Shown: piece after piece, positions 57,606 to 63,192 of the stretch
Position numbering within the stretch: position 1 is the first letter of the stretch
Layout: every line of letters starts with the position of its first letter
From: a virus
Length of the DNA: 64,000 bases
Direction: 5' to 3' (one strand)
IMG/VR virus record: IMGVR_UViG_3300042904_000107
Coordinates: 33,145-97,144 of that record
Program-made: the position numbers and the translations under genes
The notes under the pieces: generated by a model
Database searches by the model: none
What the model saw: the letters and a program-made list of their open reading frames with translations, nothing else
Told to the model about the DNA's origin: nothing

Positions 57606-58193
57606 CTAACTAAGTAACTGAAGCGCTTGCTCGTTCTGTGCTTCAGTCAATTGCTGTTCGTCGCGTTTCGCGTTCTGAGCGTCGATAGCGCGATCTGTTG
57701 CGCTCTGCTTCGCTTCGCGCTTCGCTTTCGTTTCGCGCTTCGCTTTCGTCGCTTCGTTCGTCGCTTTCGTCACAAGCGCTTTGCTGTCGCTTTGCTTCGC
57801 GTCGCTCGTTGCGCTTGCAAGCTTGCAACGCTTCAGATCGTACAGATGTGATGCTGTCTGAAGCGCTTTGTTCTTCGTCACGTAGTACACAGCGCAGCGT
57901 CGCTCACTATCGACGCTCACAGATGCGTGATAGATCTCAGAGCGCTTATACATGCGCTTTGCATAGCGCTGTTTCGCGTCGTCGCTCACGTTGAGTGCTT
58001 CGTCTTCTTTGATGTCGCGCACAGCGCAATAGCGCTTGAGAGCGTCTTTATCGACGTTGCGCGCAACGAGCGCATCGAAAAACGCGATGATGAGTTGAAT
58101 CATCGCGAATTGCTTCGCGTTGAACTTCGTAAGCGTGATGAGCACGCTATACGCTTCGTTCGTTTCTTTGTTAATCGCTTTTTGAATCGACAT
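57606..58193 (-). CDS. 195-residue Gly-, Pro- and Trp-free protein, paralogue of 62487-62963
   Basis: Begins MSIQKAINKETNEAYSVLIT. Residues about 70-135 align with the protein at 62487-62963: VSDDAKQRYAKRMYKRSE against VTQEEHDRYAKGLLRRVE, CAVYYVTKN against CPYFITKN, and LYDLKR against LYNLQK. The C-terminal third is Lys/Ala/Glu/Gln-rich, as is the paralogue's. Not one Gly, Pro or Trp in 195 residues. The Shine-Dalgarno is GAGAGA. Function unknown; possibly DNA binding. Confidence 0.75.
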   Translation of the reverse strand: MSIQKAINKETNEAYSVLITLTKFNAKQFAMIQLIIAFFDALVARNVDKDALKRYCAVRDIKEDEALNVSDDAKQRYAKRMYKRSEIYHASVSVDSERRCAVYYVTKNKALQTASHLYDLKRCKLASATSDAKQSDSKALVTKATNEATKAKRETKAKREAKQSATDRAIDAQNAKRDEQQLTEAQNEQALQLLS

Positions 58194-58429
58194 TGTTCTC
58201 TCTTTCGTCTCGCAAGTTAGTTTGTGTTGTGCGTCTAGCGTGCTATGAAATCAGCATGTACTAGCGCGTTTAGTGCGTTTCAGTTGTCAAAGAGCAAGTT
58301 ACTAACACTACATTCAGTTGTTGCACTCGCGAAACATACGTGAGCTTGTCTAGCAAGCTTTAGACTCGAATCTAACAGACATGAGCACGAGCGCTGTTAG
58401 CGTTTCGCTTACTTCGTTCTGACATAATC

Positions 58430-58458
58430 AGAATAGCAGAAGCGAAAATGGGGAGCAA
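58430..58458 (-). promoter_or_regulatory. possible promoter of the GG/CC-free genes (TTGCTC-17-TATTCT)
   Basis: -35 TTGCTC (58453-58458), -10 TATTCT (58430-58435), spacer 17 nt. The only G run of the area, GGGG at 58450-58453, lies in it. The leader to 58193 would be about 235 nt. From 58459 to 58794 there is no gene I can support; TTGACA at 58657 with CTAGGCC in the following bases lacks a good -10. Confidence 0.4.
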
Positions 58459-58794
58459 GTCGCGCAACTTCAATCATTGCTATAGTTTACAGACGTGTGC
58501 AACAAAAGTGTTTAATATCTGAATATCTGAAATAGCTGTATGTGTATGATTCGATTGACTTTATATGACAAAGCAGTGGTGCTCGAAACGACCGCAGCTT
58601 AAATTAGTAGAATCGCAAAAATAATCATTAAAAAACCTTAATCATTTAATTCTTGACAAACACACTCTAGGCCATTTGTCAAGGCGCGCCAGAATTAAAA
58701 AAATTTAATCTCACTTTGCGCCACAAAGTGTTGCATAAGCGAAGCTTCCTCATGCAAACTAGAGCCAGCTCGAAAGAGCGAAGCGAGACAGAAC

Positions 58795-59163
58795 ATGCCA
58801 TACGTGAACTACCGACGACTGACGACGATAACACTCGACCAAGTCTCCCACATGCTGGCGACGGATGACGACTGGCTGGAGCGTGCGATTGTGAAGCTCC
58901 ACGACCGCCAGACTGATTTAGAGCGCCAAGCACGCGAGACACTTGCCATCAAGAATGAAATCGGCCTCCAGCGCGCCGATGCGCTCCTGTTTAGCAAGTA
59001 TGCCGAGCAACTGAAACGGGGGACCCACCTCTCCGACGCCCAGAAGCGCACCGCGCGTCGCCCGTGGAATCGCCCCAAGACCCCGATCCCGACCATTTGC
59101 AAGTATCGCCGGCAAGTGCTCGAAATGATCGAAAACGCCGCACGGAGACAGAGGGGGCTCTAG
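58795..59163 (+). CDS. 122-residue protein, paralogue of 61330-61692
   Basis: Begins MPYVNYRRLTTITLDQVSHM. About 70 percent identical by eye to the protein at 61330-61692; the core LATDDxWLERAIV, RQARETLAIKNEIGLQRAD and RPWNRPKTPIPTICKYR is shared. Charged, helical, no known family. AAGCGAGACAGAAC precedes the ATG in both. The copies face opposite directions. Confidence 0.75.
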   Translation: MPYVNYRRLTTITLDQVSHMLATDDDWLERAIVKLHDRQTDLERQARETLAIKNEIGLQRADALLFSKYAEQLKRGTHLSDAQKRTARRPWNRPKTPIPTICKYRRQVLEMIENAARRQRGL

Positions 59164-59186
59164 CCCCCCTCTCCAAGGAGAACGAC

Positions 59187-59312
59187 ATGCCCGAATTCAC
59201 GGAGACTCTGACCTCGATTCGCGACCTGGCGACCAACCTAGTCGCGATACCCTTCATTGCCTGCCTCTGTCTGGCAGTGTACGGTCTGCTCCTTCGCCGC
59301 TCAGCCCGCTAA
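59187..59312 (+). CDS. 41-residue single-pass membrane peptide
   Basis: MPEFTETLTSIRDLATNLVA and then IPFIACLCLAVYGLLLRRSAR: a polar N-terminus, one hydrophobic helix and a basic C-terminus. AAGGAGAACGAC precedes the ATG. Followed by a terminator. Confidence 0.65.
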   Translation: MPEFTETLTSIRDLATNLVAIPFIACLCLAVYGLLLRRSAR

Positions 59313-59318
59313 CCGACG

Positions 59319-59346
59319 AGCCCCACCCCGCCAAGGTGGGGCTTTG
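59319..59346 (+). terminator. rho-independent terminator
   Basis: Stem AGCCCCACC (59319-59327) with GGTGGGGCT (59335-59343), followed by TTTG. Short U-tract, but well placed after the membrane peptide gene. Confidence 0.7.
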
Positions 59347-59365
59347 CCAGGTCTCCACTGACCTT

Positions 59366-59396
59366 GGAAGGTCCGCTTACCATAAGTGGTCTATCC
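59366..59396 (+). repeat. degenerate copy of the GGAAGG...CCTTCC element
   Basis: GGAAGGTCCGCTTACCATAAG and a weak right arm; same layout as the family at 60588-63498 (GGAAGG arm, GCTTA...TAAG centre). Another partial copy (GCTTATAATAAAC) is near 59466. Confidence 0.5.
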
Positions 59397-59610
59397 ACAC
59401 CACTTCTCCATATGGAGCTATCCACACCGCTCTCCATACGGAGACATCCACACCTGTCTCCGTACGCTTATAATAAACAGAATATCCACATCTCCATACT
59501 CCATAACTGCCATATCTCCACGTCCATTCTCCTCCTTCCAGCGGAGGGTGGTGGAGGGGTACTTGGGGGAGAAGCGCCCTTGCTTCCAGGCGGCTATGGT
59601 GCTATCCACA
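59391..59610. other. candidate replication origin: DnaA-box-like iterons
   Basis: TATCCACA (8 of 9 bases of the DnaA box TTATCCACA) at 59392-59399, 59419-59426, 59483-59490 and 59603-59610, with CATCCACA at 59445-59452. The first three are in direct repeats of 26-27 nt that also contain TCTCCATAxGGAG. One more lies inverted at 59860-59867. No gene fits 59347-59624. The AT-rich GCTTATAATAAACAGAATA at 59466-59484 could be an unwinding site. Confidence 0.65.
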
Positions 59611-59624
59611 ACCTCCGGTTGGAG

Positions 59625-59813
59625 CTAGTAGTAATATCCGTCGCGGCTCGTCACATACTGGATAGCCATGCGGCAAGCGGCGGTCAGTTCGTCGCCGTAC
59701 ACGTTGCTGTCAATGAGGAGACTGAACAATGTCTTGGCCTCCGGATTCGGGTCGGAGATGAGCAACGCCTGTAAGTTGGAGATATCCGACGCTTTCACTT
59801 GAATATCGGGCAT
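59625..59813 (-). CDS. 62-residue unknown protein, leaderless
   Basis: Begins MPDIQVKASDISNLQALLIS and ends TSRDGYYY. Its ATG lies exactly 6 nt after the -10, so the A of ATG should be the first transcribed base. Helical. No family recognised. Confidence 0.62.
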   Translation of the reverse strand: MPDIQVKASDISNLQALLISDPNPEAKTLFSLLIDSNVYGDELTAACRMAIQYVTSRDGYYY

Positions 59814-59819
59814 GGACCA

Positions 59820-59848
59820 AGCCTAACACAGGAGAAACCCTAAAACAA
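59820..59848 (-). promoter_or_regulatory. promoter of a leaderless gene (TTGTTT-17-TAGGCT)
   Basis: -35 TTGTTT (59843-59848), -10 TAGGCT (59820-59825), spacer ending CTCCTGTGT as at 60879-60908. ATTTTCC precedes the -35. ATG begins 6 nt after the -10. Confidence 0.65.
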
Positions 59849-59961
59849 GCGGAAAATGGTGTGGATATTGGGTTAGGCCGTCTGTAACCATCAACCATGA
59901 ATGGCCGATTGAATGGTGAAGATGCCAATAGGGTAGGATAGTATATTGGTAAGACGGTCTA

Positions 59962-59992
59962 TTAGCACCTTAGATCCTGGGAAGGTGCTAAT
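59962..59992. repeat. inverted repeat ATTAGCACC
   Basis: ATTAGCACCTT (59962-59972 approximately) and AAGGTGCTAAT (59982-59992) form a stem; TATTAGCACCTAAT occurs again near 60017-60030. The stretch 59814-60029 holds no gene I can support. Confidence 0.5.
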
Positions 59993-60029
59993 TAGAGTAA
60001 GTGGACCATCCGGACTATTAGCACCTAAT

Positions 60030-60056
60030 AAAAAAAGGGGAGCCCGAAGGCTCCCC
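60030..60056 (-). terminator. rho-independent terminator (minus strand)
   Basis: Minus-strand stem GGGGAGCC/GGCTCCCC (60056-60049 with 60044-60037), tetraloop TTCG, followed by seven T. It ends the unit with the 28- and 70-residue genes. Confidence 0.9.
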
Positions 60057-60100
60057 GAAGGTTTGGTGCTTGCGAGAGAGAACAACTTCACGGACAAAAC

Positions 60101-60187
60101 TTAGAACGGTGCCGTGTCCATTGACGCCCAGAGGACGATTACAAGGATGACGAACAGCACCGTGAGGATGTTGCCGATGAGCCGCAT
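60101..60187 (-). CDS. 28-residue membrane micropeptide
   Basis: MRLIGNILTVLFVILVIVLW followed by ASMDTAPF: a single hydrophobic helix. GAGG lies 12 nt upstream, across the stop of the preceding gene 3 nt away, so coupled translation is likely. Function unknown. Confidence 0.55.
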   Translation of the reverse strand: MRLIGNILTVLFVILVIVLWASMDTAPF

Positions 60188-60190
60188 GGG

Positions 60191-60403
60191 TTACGCCGGC
60201 ACCTCCTCGGTCTTCTTGGTGCGCGGCTTGCGGACGGCCTTGGGCTTCTCGGCGGTCGCTTCCTTCTTGGCGCGCGGCTTGCGCGCCGTCTTCATCGGCG
60301 CCGGCTCGGCGACCCGAATCACGTGTCCAAACTTGAATTCTTTATTGGCGCTGATTCGCTGGTTGCATCCGCAACCGCACAGCTTGCTACCGTTCACGTT
60401 CAT
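60191..60403 (-). CDS. 70-residue protein with Cys cluster and histone H1-like tail
   Basis: MNVNGSKLCGCGCNQRISAN then KEFKFGHVIRV: the CGCGC...FxxGH pattern is seen in small phage zinc-binding peptides. Residues 35-70 are Lys/Arg/Pro/Ala-rich (KTARKPRAKKEATAEKPK), suited to DNA binding. AAGGAGCT precedes the ATG. Confidence 0.68.
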   Translation of the reverse strand: MNVNGSKLCGCGCNQRISANKEFKFGHVIRVAEPAPMKTARKPRAKKEATAEKPKAVRKPRTKKTEEVPA

Positions 60404-60506
60404 TGTCTAGCTCCTTGGTGCGAGCCCCTGTCATCCGTTGACTATGATCCACCGGCACGGTTCCGACCGGTCAGCGGCCCGCGTTTCATATCTCAGCTAC
60501 AACTAC

Positions 60507-60536
60507 AGTGTAACATCGGAGGGGTATAGAACGCAA
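60507..60536 (-). promoter_or_regulatory. promoter (TTGCGT-18-TACACT)
   Basis: -35 TTGCGT (60531-60536), -10 TACACT (60507-60512), with GGCCAGATTCCTA before the -35 as at 62363. Leader of about 100 nt with a hairpin-forming stretch before the 70-residue gene. Confidence 0.6.
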
Positions 60537-60587
60537 TAGGAATCTGGCCGGAGGTTTAACTGCGGGTAGTAGGTCGAATGGAGACCG

Positions 60588-60620
60588 CGGAAGGCCCGCT
60601 TAGAGTAAACGGGCCTTCCG
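60588..60620 (-). repeat. gene-end inverted repeat, copy C
   Basis: An 11-bp perfect stem CGGAAGGCCCG/CGGGCCTTCCG around CTTAGAGTAAA. Lies directly after the stop of the 60627-60872 gene on the minus strand. Member of the repeat family at 60927, 61755, 62047, 62387, 63124 and 63466. Confidence 0.85.
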
Positions 60621-60626
60621 AGGCGG

Positions 60627-60872
60627 TTAAACCGCCTTCACTCCCGAGCGCCAGAAGCGCGGCACCGCTTCACAAAGGAAGTCACCGTTGGTGCACACGA
60701 GATTGGAGAGCCACACGGGCTGTCCGATTTCCAAAGCCACCTCGGCGATAAACGTGGTGAAGTACGATTGGGCGTGGTGTTGGCTTTGAAAGCCCTTCGC
60801 CTTCATCTCCTTCACCACGGCGTTGTCGAAGGTGCGGAAGGTCGCGGTCGTAACCGTATCTTCGTATCTCAT
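60627..60872 (-). CDS. 81-residue unknown protein, leaderless
   Basis: Begins MRYEDTVTTATFRTFDNAVV. Helix KGFQSQHHAQSYFTTFIAEV in the middle. Its ATG is 6 nt after the -10. No family recognised. Confidence 0.65.
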   Translation of the reverse strand: MRYEDTVTTATFRTFDNAVVKEMKAKGFQSQHHAQSYFTTFIAEVALEIGQPVWLSNLVCTNGDFLCEAVPRFWRSGVKAV

Positions 60873-60878
60873 GGTCCA

Positions 60879-60908
60879 ATCCTAACACAGGAGGTCTGTA
60901 GGGTACAA
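60879..60908 (-). promoter_or_regulatory. promoter of a leaderless gene (TTGTAC-18-TAGGAT)
   Basis: -35 TTGTAC (60903-60908), -10 TAGGAT (60879-60884), spacer ending CTCCTGTGT; AACTCCTC precedes the -35. Six nt (TGGACC) separate the -10 from ATG. Confidence 0.68.
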
Positions 60909-60926
60909 GAGGAGTTTTGGTCGCCA

Positions 60927-60959
60927 CGGAAGGCGCGCTTATAATAAACGGGCCTTCCC
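60927..60959 (-). repeat. gene-end inverted repeat, copy D
   Basis: CGGAAGGCGCGCTTATAATA on the plus strand continuing to GGGCCTTCCC. Lies between the stop of the 39-residue gene and the promoter of the 81-residue gene. Confidence 0.85.
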
Positions 60960-60991
60960 GTGGAAGGCCGCCACCTGGCGGCCTCGGCGGA

Positions 60992-61111
60992 CTACTTGCC
61001 GGTGCGCAGGTGGCGCATGGCGTGGAGGAGAATCTCCATGCCCTTGGCAGATGTTGCAATCGAGTAGCACTTGTGGAGAATGGTGAATGTCGCTTCGTTG
61101 TTGTCTCTCAT
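60992..61111 (-). CDS. 39-residue unknown protein, leaderless
   Basis: MRDNNEATFTILHKCYSIAT then SAKGMEILLHAMRHLRTGK. Helical and basic. ATG exactly 6 nt after the -10 of a good promoter, which is the main support for this short gene. Confidence 0.6.
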   Translation of the reverse strand: MRDNNEATFTILHKCYSIATSAKGMEILLHAMRHLRTGK

Positions 61112-61117
61112 GGTGAT

Positions 61118-61147
61118 AGTATGAATCAGGATATTACCGGAAGTCAA
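61118..61147 (-). promoter_or_regulatory. promoter of a leaderless gene (TTGACT-18-CATACT)
   Basis: -35 TTGACT (61142-61147), -10 CATACT (61118-61123), preceded by GGCCAGATTCCTG, the same 13 bases as at 62363-62368. ATG follows after ATCACC. Confidence 0.7.
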
Positions 61148-61218
61148 CAGGAATCTGGCCGGCCGGTCGGGTTAAACCCAGGGTAGTATGTCGAATGGAG
61201 ACCCGTAGAATGCGTTTT

Positions 61219-61275
61219 AAGCTACGGAAGATTGTCTAGACGTGTCTGAGTACGTGTAAATGATCTTCCGTAGCT
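61219..61275. repeat. 14-bp inverted repeat after the 61330 gene
   Basis: AAGCTACGGAAGAT (61219-61232) and ATCTTCCGTAGCTT (61262-61275), loop 29 nt. A second hairpin, GAGACGTGCTC/GAGCACGTCTC at 61319-61344, overlaps the stop of the 61330 gene. Both differ in sequence from the other gene-end repeats but share GGAAG. Confidence 0.75.
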
Positions 61276-61329
61276 TAGAAAGCGTTTAATGCGCGGGGTG
61301 AGCACGTGTACAGCGTGGAGAGACGTGCT

Positions 61330-61692
61330 CTACTGAGCACGTCTCGCTTTCGCTTCGATGATGTCCAGAATCTGCTTGCGATACTTGCAGATCGTTGGAA
61401 TGGGAGTCTTGGGCCGATTCCACGGACGACGCGCTTGCCGCTTCTCTGTCTCGCTCAGATGTTTGCCGCTCTTGATCTTTTCCGCAAGCTTGCTGAAGAG
61501 GAGCGAATCAGCGCGTTGGAGGCCGATCTCGTTCTTGATTGCCAGCGTCTCTCTCGCTTGACGTTCAAGTTCCGTTTGCCGATCGTGCAGCGCTACGATT
61601 GCACGTTCCAACCACGTGTCGTCCGTGGCAAGCATGAATGCAATCTGTTCCGTGGTGAATGTTGTCTTTCGCTTGTAGTTGACGTATGGCAT
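61330..61692 (-). CDS. 120-residue protein, paralogue of 58795-59163
   Basis: Begins MPYVNYKRKTTFTTEQIAFM. Near-identical core with the plus-strand copy (LHDRQTELERQARETLAIKN, RPWNRPKTPIPTICKYR). Charged, helical; no known family. The promoter at 61713-61742 gives a leader of about 14 nt with GCGAG before the ATG. Confidence 0.78.
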   Translation of the reverse strand: MPYVNYKRKTTFTTEQIAFMLATDDTWLERAIVALHDRQTELERQARETLAIKNEIGLQRADSLLFSKLAEKIKSGKHLSETEKRQARRPWNRPKTPIPTICKYRKQILDIIEAKARRAQ

Positions 61693-61712
61693 AAGTGTCT
61701 CGCTCTATTCTT

Positions 61713-61742
61713 AGTATACGTCAGGAAGGACCAGTTATTCAA
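61713..61742 (-). promoter_or_regulatory. promoter (TTGAAT-18-TATACT)
   Basis: -35 TTGAAT (61737-61742), -10 TATACT (61713-61718), AAATTCCAC before the -35. The paralogous gene at 58795 has a similar upstream CTTCCT...ACTA arrangement with a weaker -10. Confidence 0.7.
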
Positions 61743-61754
61743 GTGGAATTTGGC

Positions 61755-61787
61755 CGGAACATTTGCTTGTAATAAGCTGACCTTCCG
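61755..61787 (-). repeat. gene-end inverted repeat, copy F
   Basis: CGGAACATTTGCTTGTAATA on the plus strand continuing to GACCTTCCG. The left arm is partly degenerate. Lies between the 61799 gene end and the promoter of the 61692 gene. Confidence 0.7.
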
Positions 61788-61798
61788 AGGGAAACTCC

Positions 61799-61993
61799 TT
61801 ACTGGAGTTTCCCTCTCTTGAAAACTTCTGTGATTTCGCCCTGCGGCCCCGGAAGGCCAAGGAAGTATCGCAACGATCCACTTCCCTTCGACACTGTAAC
61901 GGAGGCGTGGACAAGTGTGCGAATCATCTCCGCCTTCTTGTAAGACTTTCCGAGATACATCGGAACTTCGTTGAAGTAAACGTATCGTTTCAT
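61799..61993 (-). CDS. 64-residue unknown protein, leaderless
   Basis: Begins MKRYVYFNEVPMYLGKSYKK. Start chosen at 61991-61993 because it lies 6 nt after a good -10; a longer frame would start upstream of the transcript. Basic alpha-beta. No family recognised. Confidence 0.62.
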   Translation of the reverse strand: MKRYVYFNEVPMYLGKSYKKAEMIRTLVHASVTVSKGSGSLRYFLGLPGPQGEITEVFKRGKLQ

Positions 61994-61999
61994 ATGTTT

Positions 62000-62029
62000 A
62001 GTGTAACGCTGGAGTGGATTGGAGATCAA
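62000..62029 (-). promoter_or_regulatory. promoter of a leaderless gene (TTGATC-18-TACACT)
   Basis: -35 TTGATC (62024-62029), -10 TACACT (62000-62005), AAATTCCTC before the -35. ATG follows after AAACAT, 6 nt. Confidence 0.68.
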
Positions 62030-62046
62030 GAGGAATTTAATAACCA

Positions 62047-62079
62047 CGGAAGGCGCGCTTATAATAAGCTGGCCTTCCG
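62047..62079 (-). repeat. gene-end inverted repeat, copy G
   Basis: Minus strand: CGGAAGGCCAGCTTATTATA continuing to AGCGCGCCTTCCG, an 8-bp outer and 5-bp inner stem with a TTA loop. A further small hairpin GGAGGGC/GCCCTCC lies between it and the stop of the 62090 gene. Confidence 0.85.
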
Positions 62080-62089
62080 AAAGGAGGGC

Positions 62090-62332
62090 TTATGCCCTCC
62101 GCTCCCACGGCCTCTTGCCGTTCACCATGTATGTGCGGACGGGAGGCGGTGCCGTCACACGGAGTGTGGGACGCTCGTCGCGGACAATGATGTGCATGCC
62201 GGTCGCCGGAGCATCGCTGTAGAACTCGCGGCAACCCATGATCTGCCGTTCTTGAAGGTCTTGGATGTGCATCTCATCCACACCGTGAATGAGGTCATCC
62301 GTGATCGTCTCTCGCAGGAGTACGTTGTTCAT
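62090..62332 (-). CDS. 80-residue unknown protein, leaderless
   Basis: Begins MNNVLLRETITDDLIHGVDE. ATG exactly 6 nt after a consensus -10. Arg/Pro-rich end (TAPPPVRTYMVNGKRPWERR). No family recognised. Confidence 0.65.
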   Translation of the reverse strand: MNNVLLRETITDDLIHGVDEMHIQDLQERQIMGCREFYSDAPATGMHIIVRDERPTLRVTAPPPVRTYMVNGKRPWERRA

Positions 62333-62338
62333 GGTCCT

Positions 62339-62368
62339 AGTATAGAGCCGGAGCGGCTAGGAAGTCAA
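62339..62368 (-). promoter_or_regulatory. promoter of a leaderless gene (TTGACT-18-TATACT)
   Basis: -35 TTGACT (62363-62368), -10 TATACT (62339-62344), GGCCAGATTCCTG before the -35. AGGACC then ATG, so the A of ATG would be +1. Confidence 0.78.
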
Positions 62369-62386
62369 CAGGAATCTGGCCCACCA

Positions 62387-62419
62387 CGGAACAGTCGCTT
62401 ATAATAAGCAGGCCTTCCG
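62387..62419 (-). repeat. gene-end inverted repeat, copy H
   Basis: Minus strand: CGGAAGGCCTGCTTATTATA continuing to AGCGACTGTTCCG. The inner GCTTA/TAAGC is kept; the right arm differs. Lies just after the 62487 gene and before the next promoter. Confidence 0.8.
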
Positions 62420-62486
62420 CAGGAAAGCCGCCGTTGCGGGTCGGCGGCTTTCCGTTGGTGAAGGGGAGGGGCTTGTGCCCCTCCGC

Positions 62487-62963
62487 TTACTCGATGGCGG
62501 CGGCCGGTTCGGCGACCGTCTCGTTCATCGTCTCGCCGGCGGCGACGGGCTCGGCGGGCGTCTTCTTCCCCTTCTTCGGCTTGGCGGCTTCCTTCTTCGG
62601 AGCGGCGCCCTTCTTGGCTTTCGCCGCTTTCTTCTTGGGCGCCGGCGTCTCCGTCGCATCGTCGGCCGCCGGCGGGTGCTTCGCCGCGTGATCGATGAAC
62701 TTCTGGAGGTTGTACAGCGAGGAGCCTTCCTTCTTGCTCGCCTTCGCCATCGTGTTCTTGGTGATGAAGTACGGGCAGGAGGTGTGGTTGCGGAGCTTCT
62801 CGTGCGCCTCGCGCAACTCGACGCGGCGGAGAAGGCCCTTCGCGTAGCGGTCGTGCTCCTCCTGGGTGACGCCATTCTCGCCGATCGGCTTGGCGGTGAA
62901 GTACTTGATGATCTCCGAGCACAGGGCGACCTGCGTGGCGGAGAGTGCGATGCGGTTAATCAT
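62487..62963 (-). CDS. 158-residue protein with histone H1-like tail, paralogue of the GG/CC-free gene
   Basis: Begins MINRIALSATQVALCSEIIK. Residues 34-95 align with the 195-residue protein at 57606-58193 (RYAKGLLRRVE, CPYFITKN, SLYNLQK). The last 60 residues are Ala/Lys/Pro-rich (PKKKAAKAKKGAAPKKEAAK), like H1-type DNA-binding tails. The pre-ATG sequence CGAAAGCGAGAACA also resembles that of the paralogue (CGAAAGAGAGAACA). Function unknown. Confidence 0.75.
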   Translation of the reverse strand: MINRIALSATQVALCSEIIKYFTAKPIGENGVTQEEHDRYAKGLLRRVELREAHEKLRNHTSCPYFITKNTMAKASKKEGSSLYNLQKFIDHAAKHPPAADDATETPAPKKKAAKAKKGAAPKKEAAKPKKGKKTPAEPVAAGETMNETVAEPAAAIE

Positions 62964-63008
62964 TTGTCTGTTCTCGCTTTCGGGAGCGGGTTGCGCTCTA
63001 ACAATTAC

Positions 63009-63037
63009 AGAATAACATAGGAGACCACGAGGTTCAA
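63009..63037 (-). promoter_or_regulatory. promoter (TTGAAC-17-TATTCT)
   Basis: -35 TTGAAC (63032-63037), -10 TATTCT (63009-63014), spacer ending CTCCTATGT, GAATCCAT before the -35. Leader of about 40 nt. Confidence 0.65.
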
Positions 63038-63123
63038 ATGGATTCGGGATGGAGAATCATTAAAATTCATTAATGAGGTTGATGGAGGGAACGGACTATT
63101 AGAACCTCCGGAGGAGACGAACC

Positions 63124-63159
63124 ACGGAAGGCGGTCTTACAATAAGCACAATCCGCCTT
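63124..63159. repeat. degenerate gene-end inverted repeat, copy I
   Basis: AAGGCGG (63128-63134) and CCGCCTT (63153-63159) flank TCTTACAATAAGC. It overlaps the -35 of the plus-strand promoter at 63158. Confidence 0.65.
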
Positions 63160-63186
63160 GACTTCCATTCACACCTCTTTTATGAT
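63158..63186 (+). promoter_or_regulatory. sigma70-type promoter (TTGACT-17-TATGAT)
   Basis: -35 TTGACT (63158-63163), -10 TATGAT (63181-63186). After 6 nt (CGTAGT) comes an ATG that opens only a five-codon frame (63193-63210), then the gene at 63207. Confidence 0.75.
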
Positions 63187-63192
63187 CGTAGT

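Larger units (their letters stand above)
57206..58449. other. island with no GG and no CC dinucleotide
   Basis: Reading every base from 57206 to 58449 (1,244 nt) I find no GG and no CC on the plus strand, hence none on the minus strand. Left limit is GG at 57204-57205; right limit is GGGG at 58450-58453, after which GG/CC are absent again until 58578. GC and CG are frequent, so this is not low G+C. It covers two genes, their spacers, a terminator and the 5' region. Confidence 0.93.

Noticed and set aside
57206-58449. Low-complexity or assembly artefact as explanation of the GG/CC-free island
   Set aside because: It encodes long open frames with sensible start contexts, a terminator and homology to another gene, and its G+C is not low; an artefact would not create this. 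Read-level checks are still needed.
58657-58685. TTGACA with CTAGGCC near 58657 as a promoter
   Set aside because: The hexamer 17 nt away is TTGTCA, not a -10; no gene starts at a fitting distance. The inverted TTGACAAA...TTTGTCAA may be a binding site instead.
59364-59774. 136-residue plus-strand frame across the iteron region
   Set aside because: Arises from translating DnaA-box repeats; His/Ser/Leu-rich, antisense to the 59625-59813 gene, no promoter.
61201-61345. CRISPR-like array from repeated GTCTGAG/ACGTGTC words
   Set aside because: Only inverted repeats around gene ends; no regular direct repeats with spacers. No CRISPR array found anywhere in the window.
62365-62922. 185-residue Arg/Gly/Glu-rich minus-strand frame and its overlapping frames
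   Set aside because: Shadow of the Lys/Ala-rich 62487-62963 gene, which has promoter, Shine-Dalgarno-like context and a paralogue.
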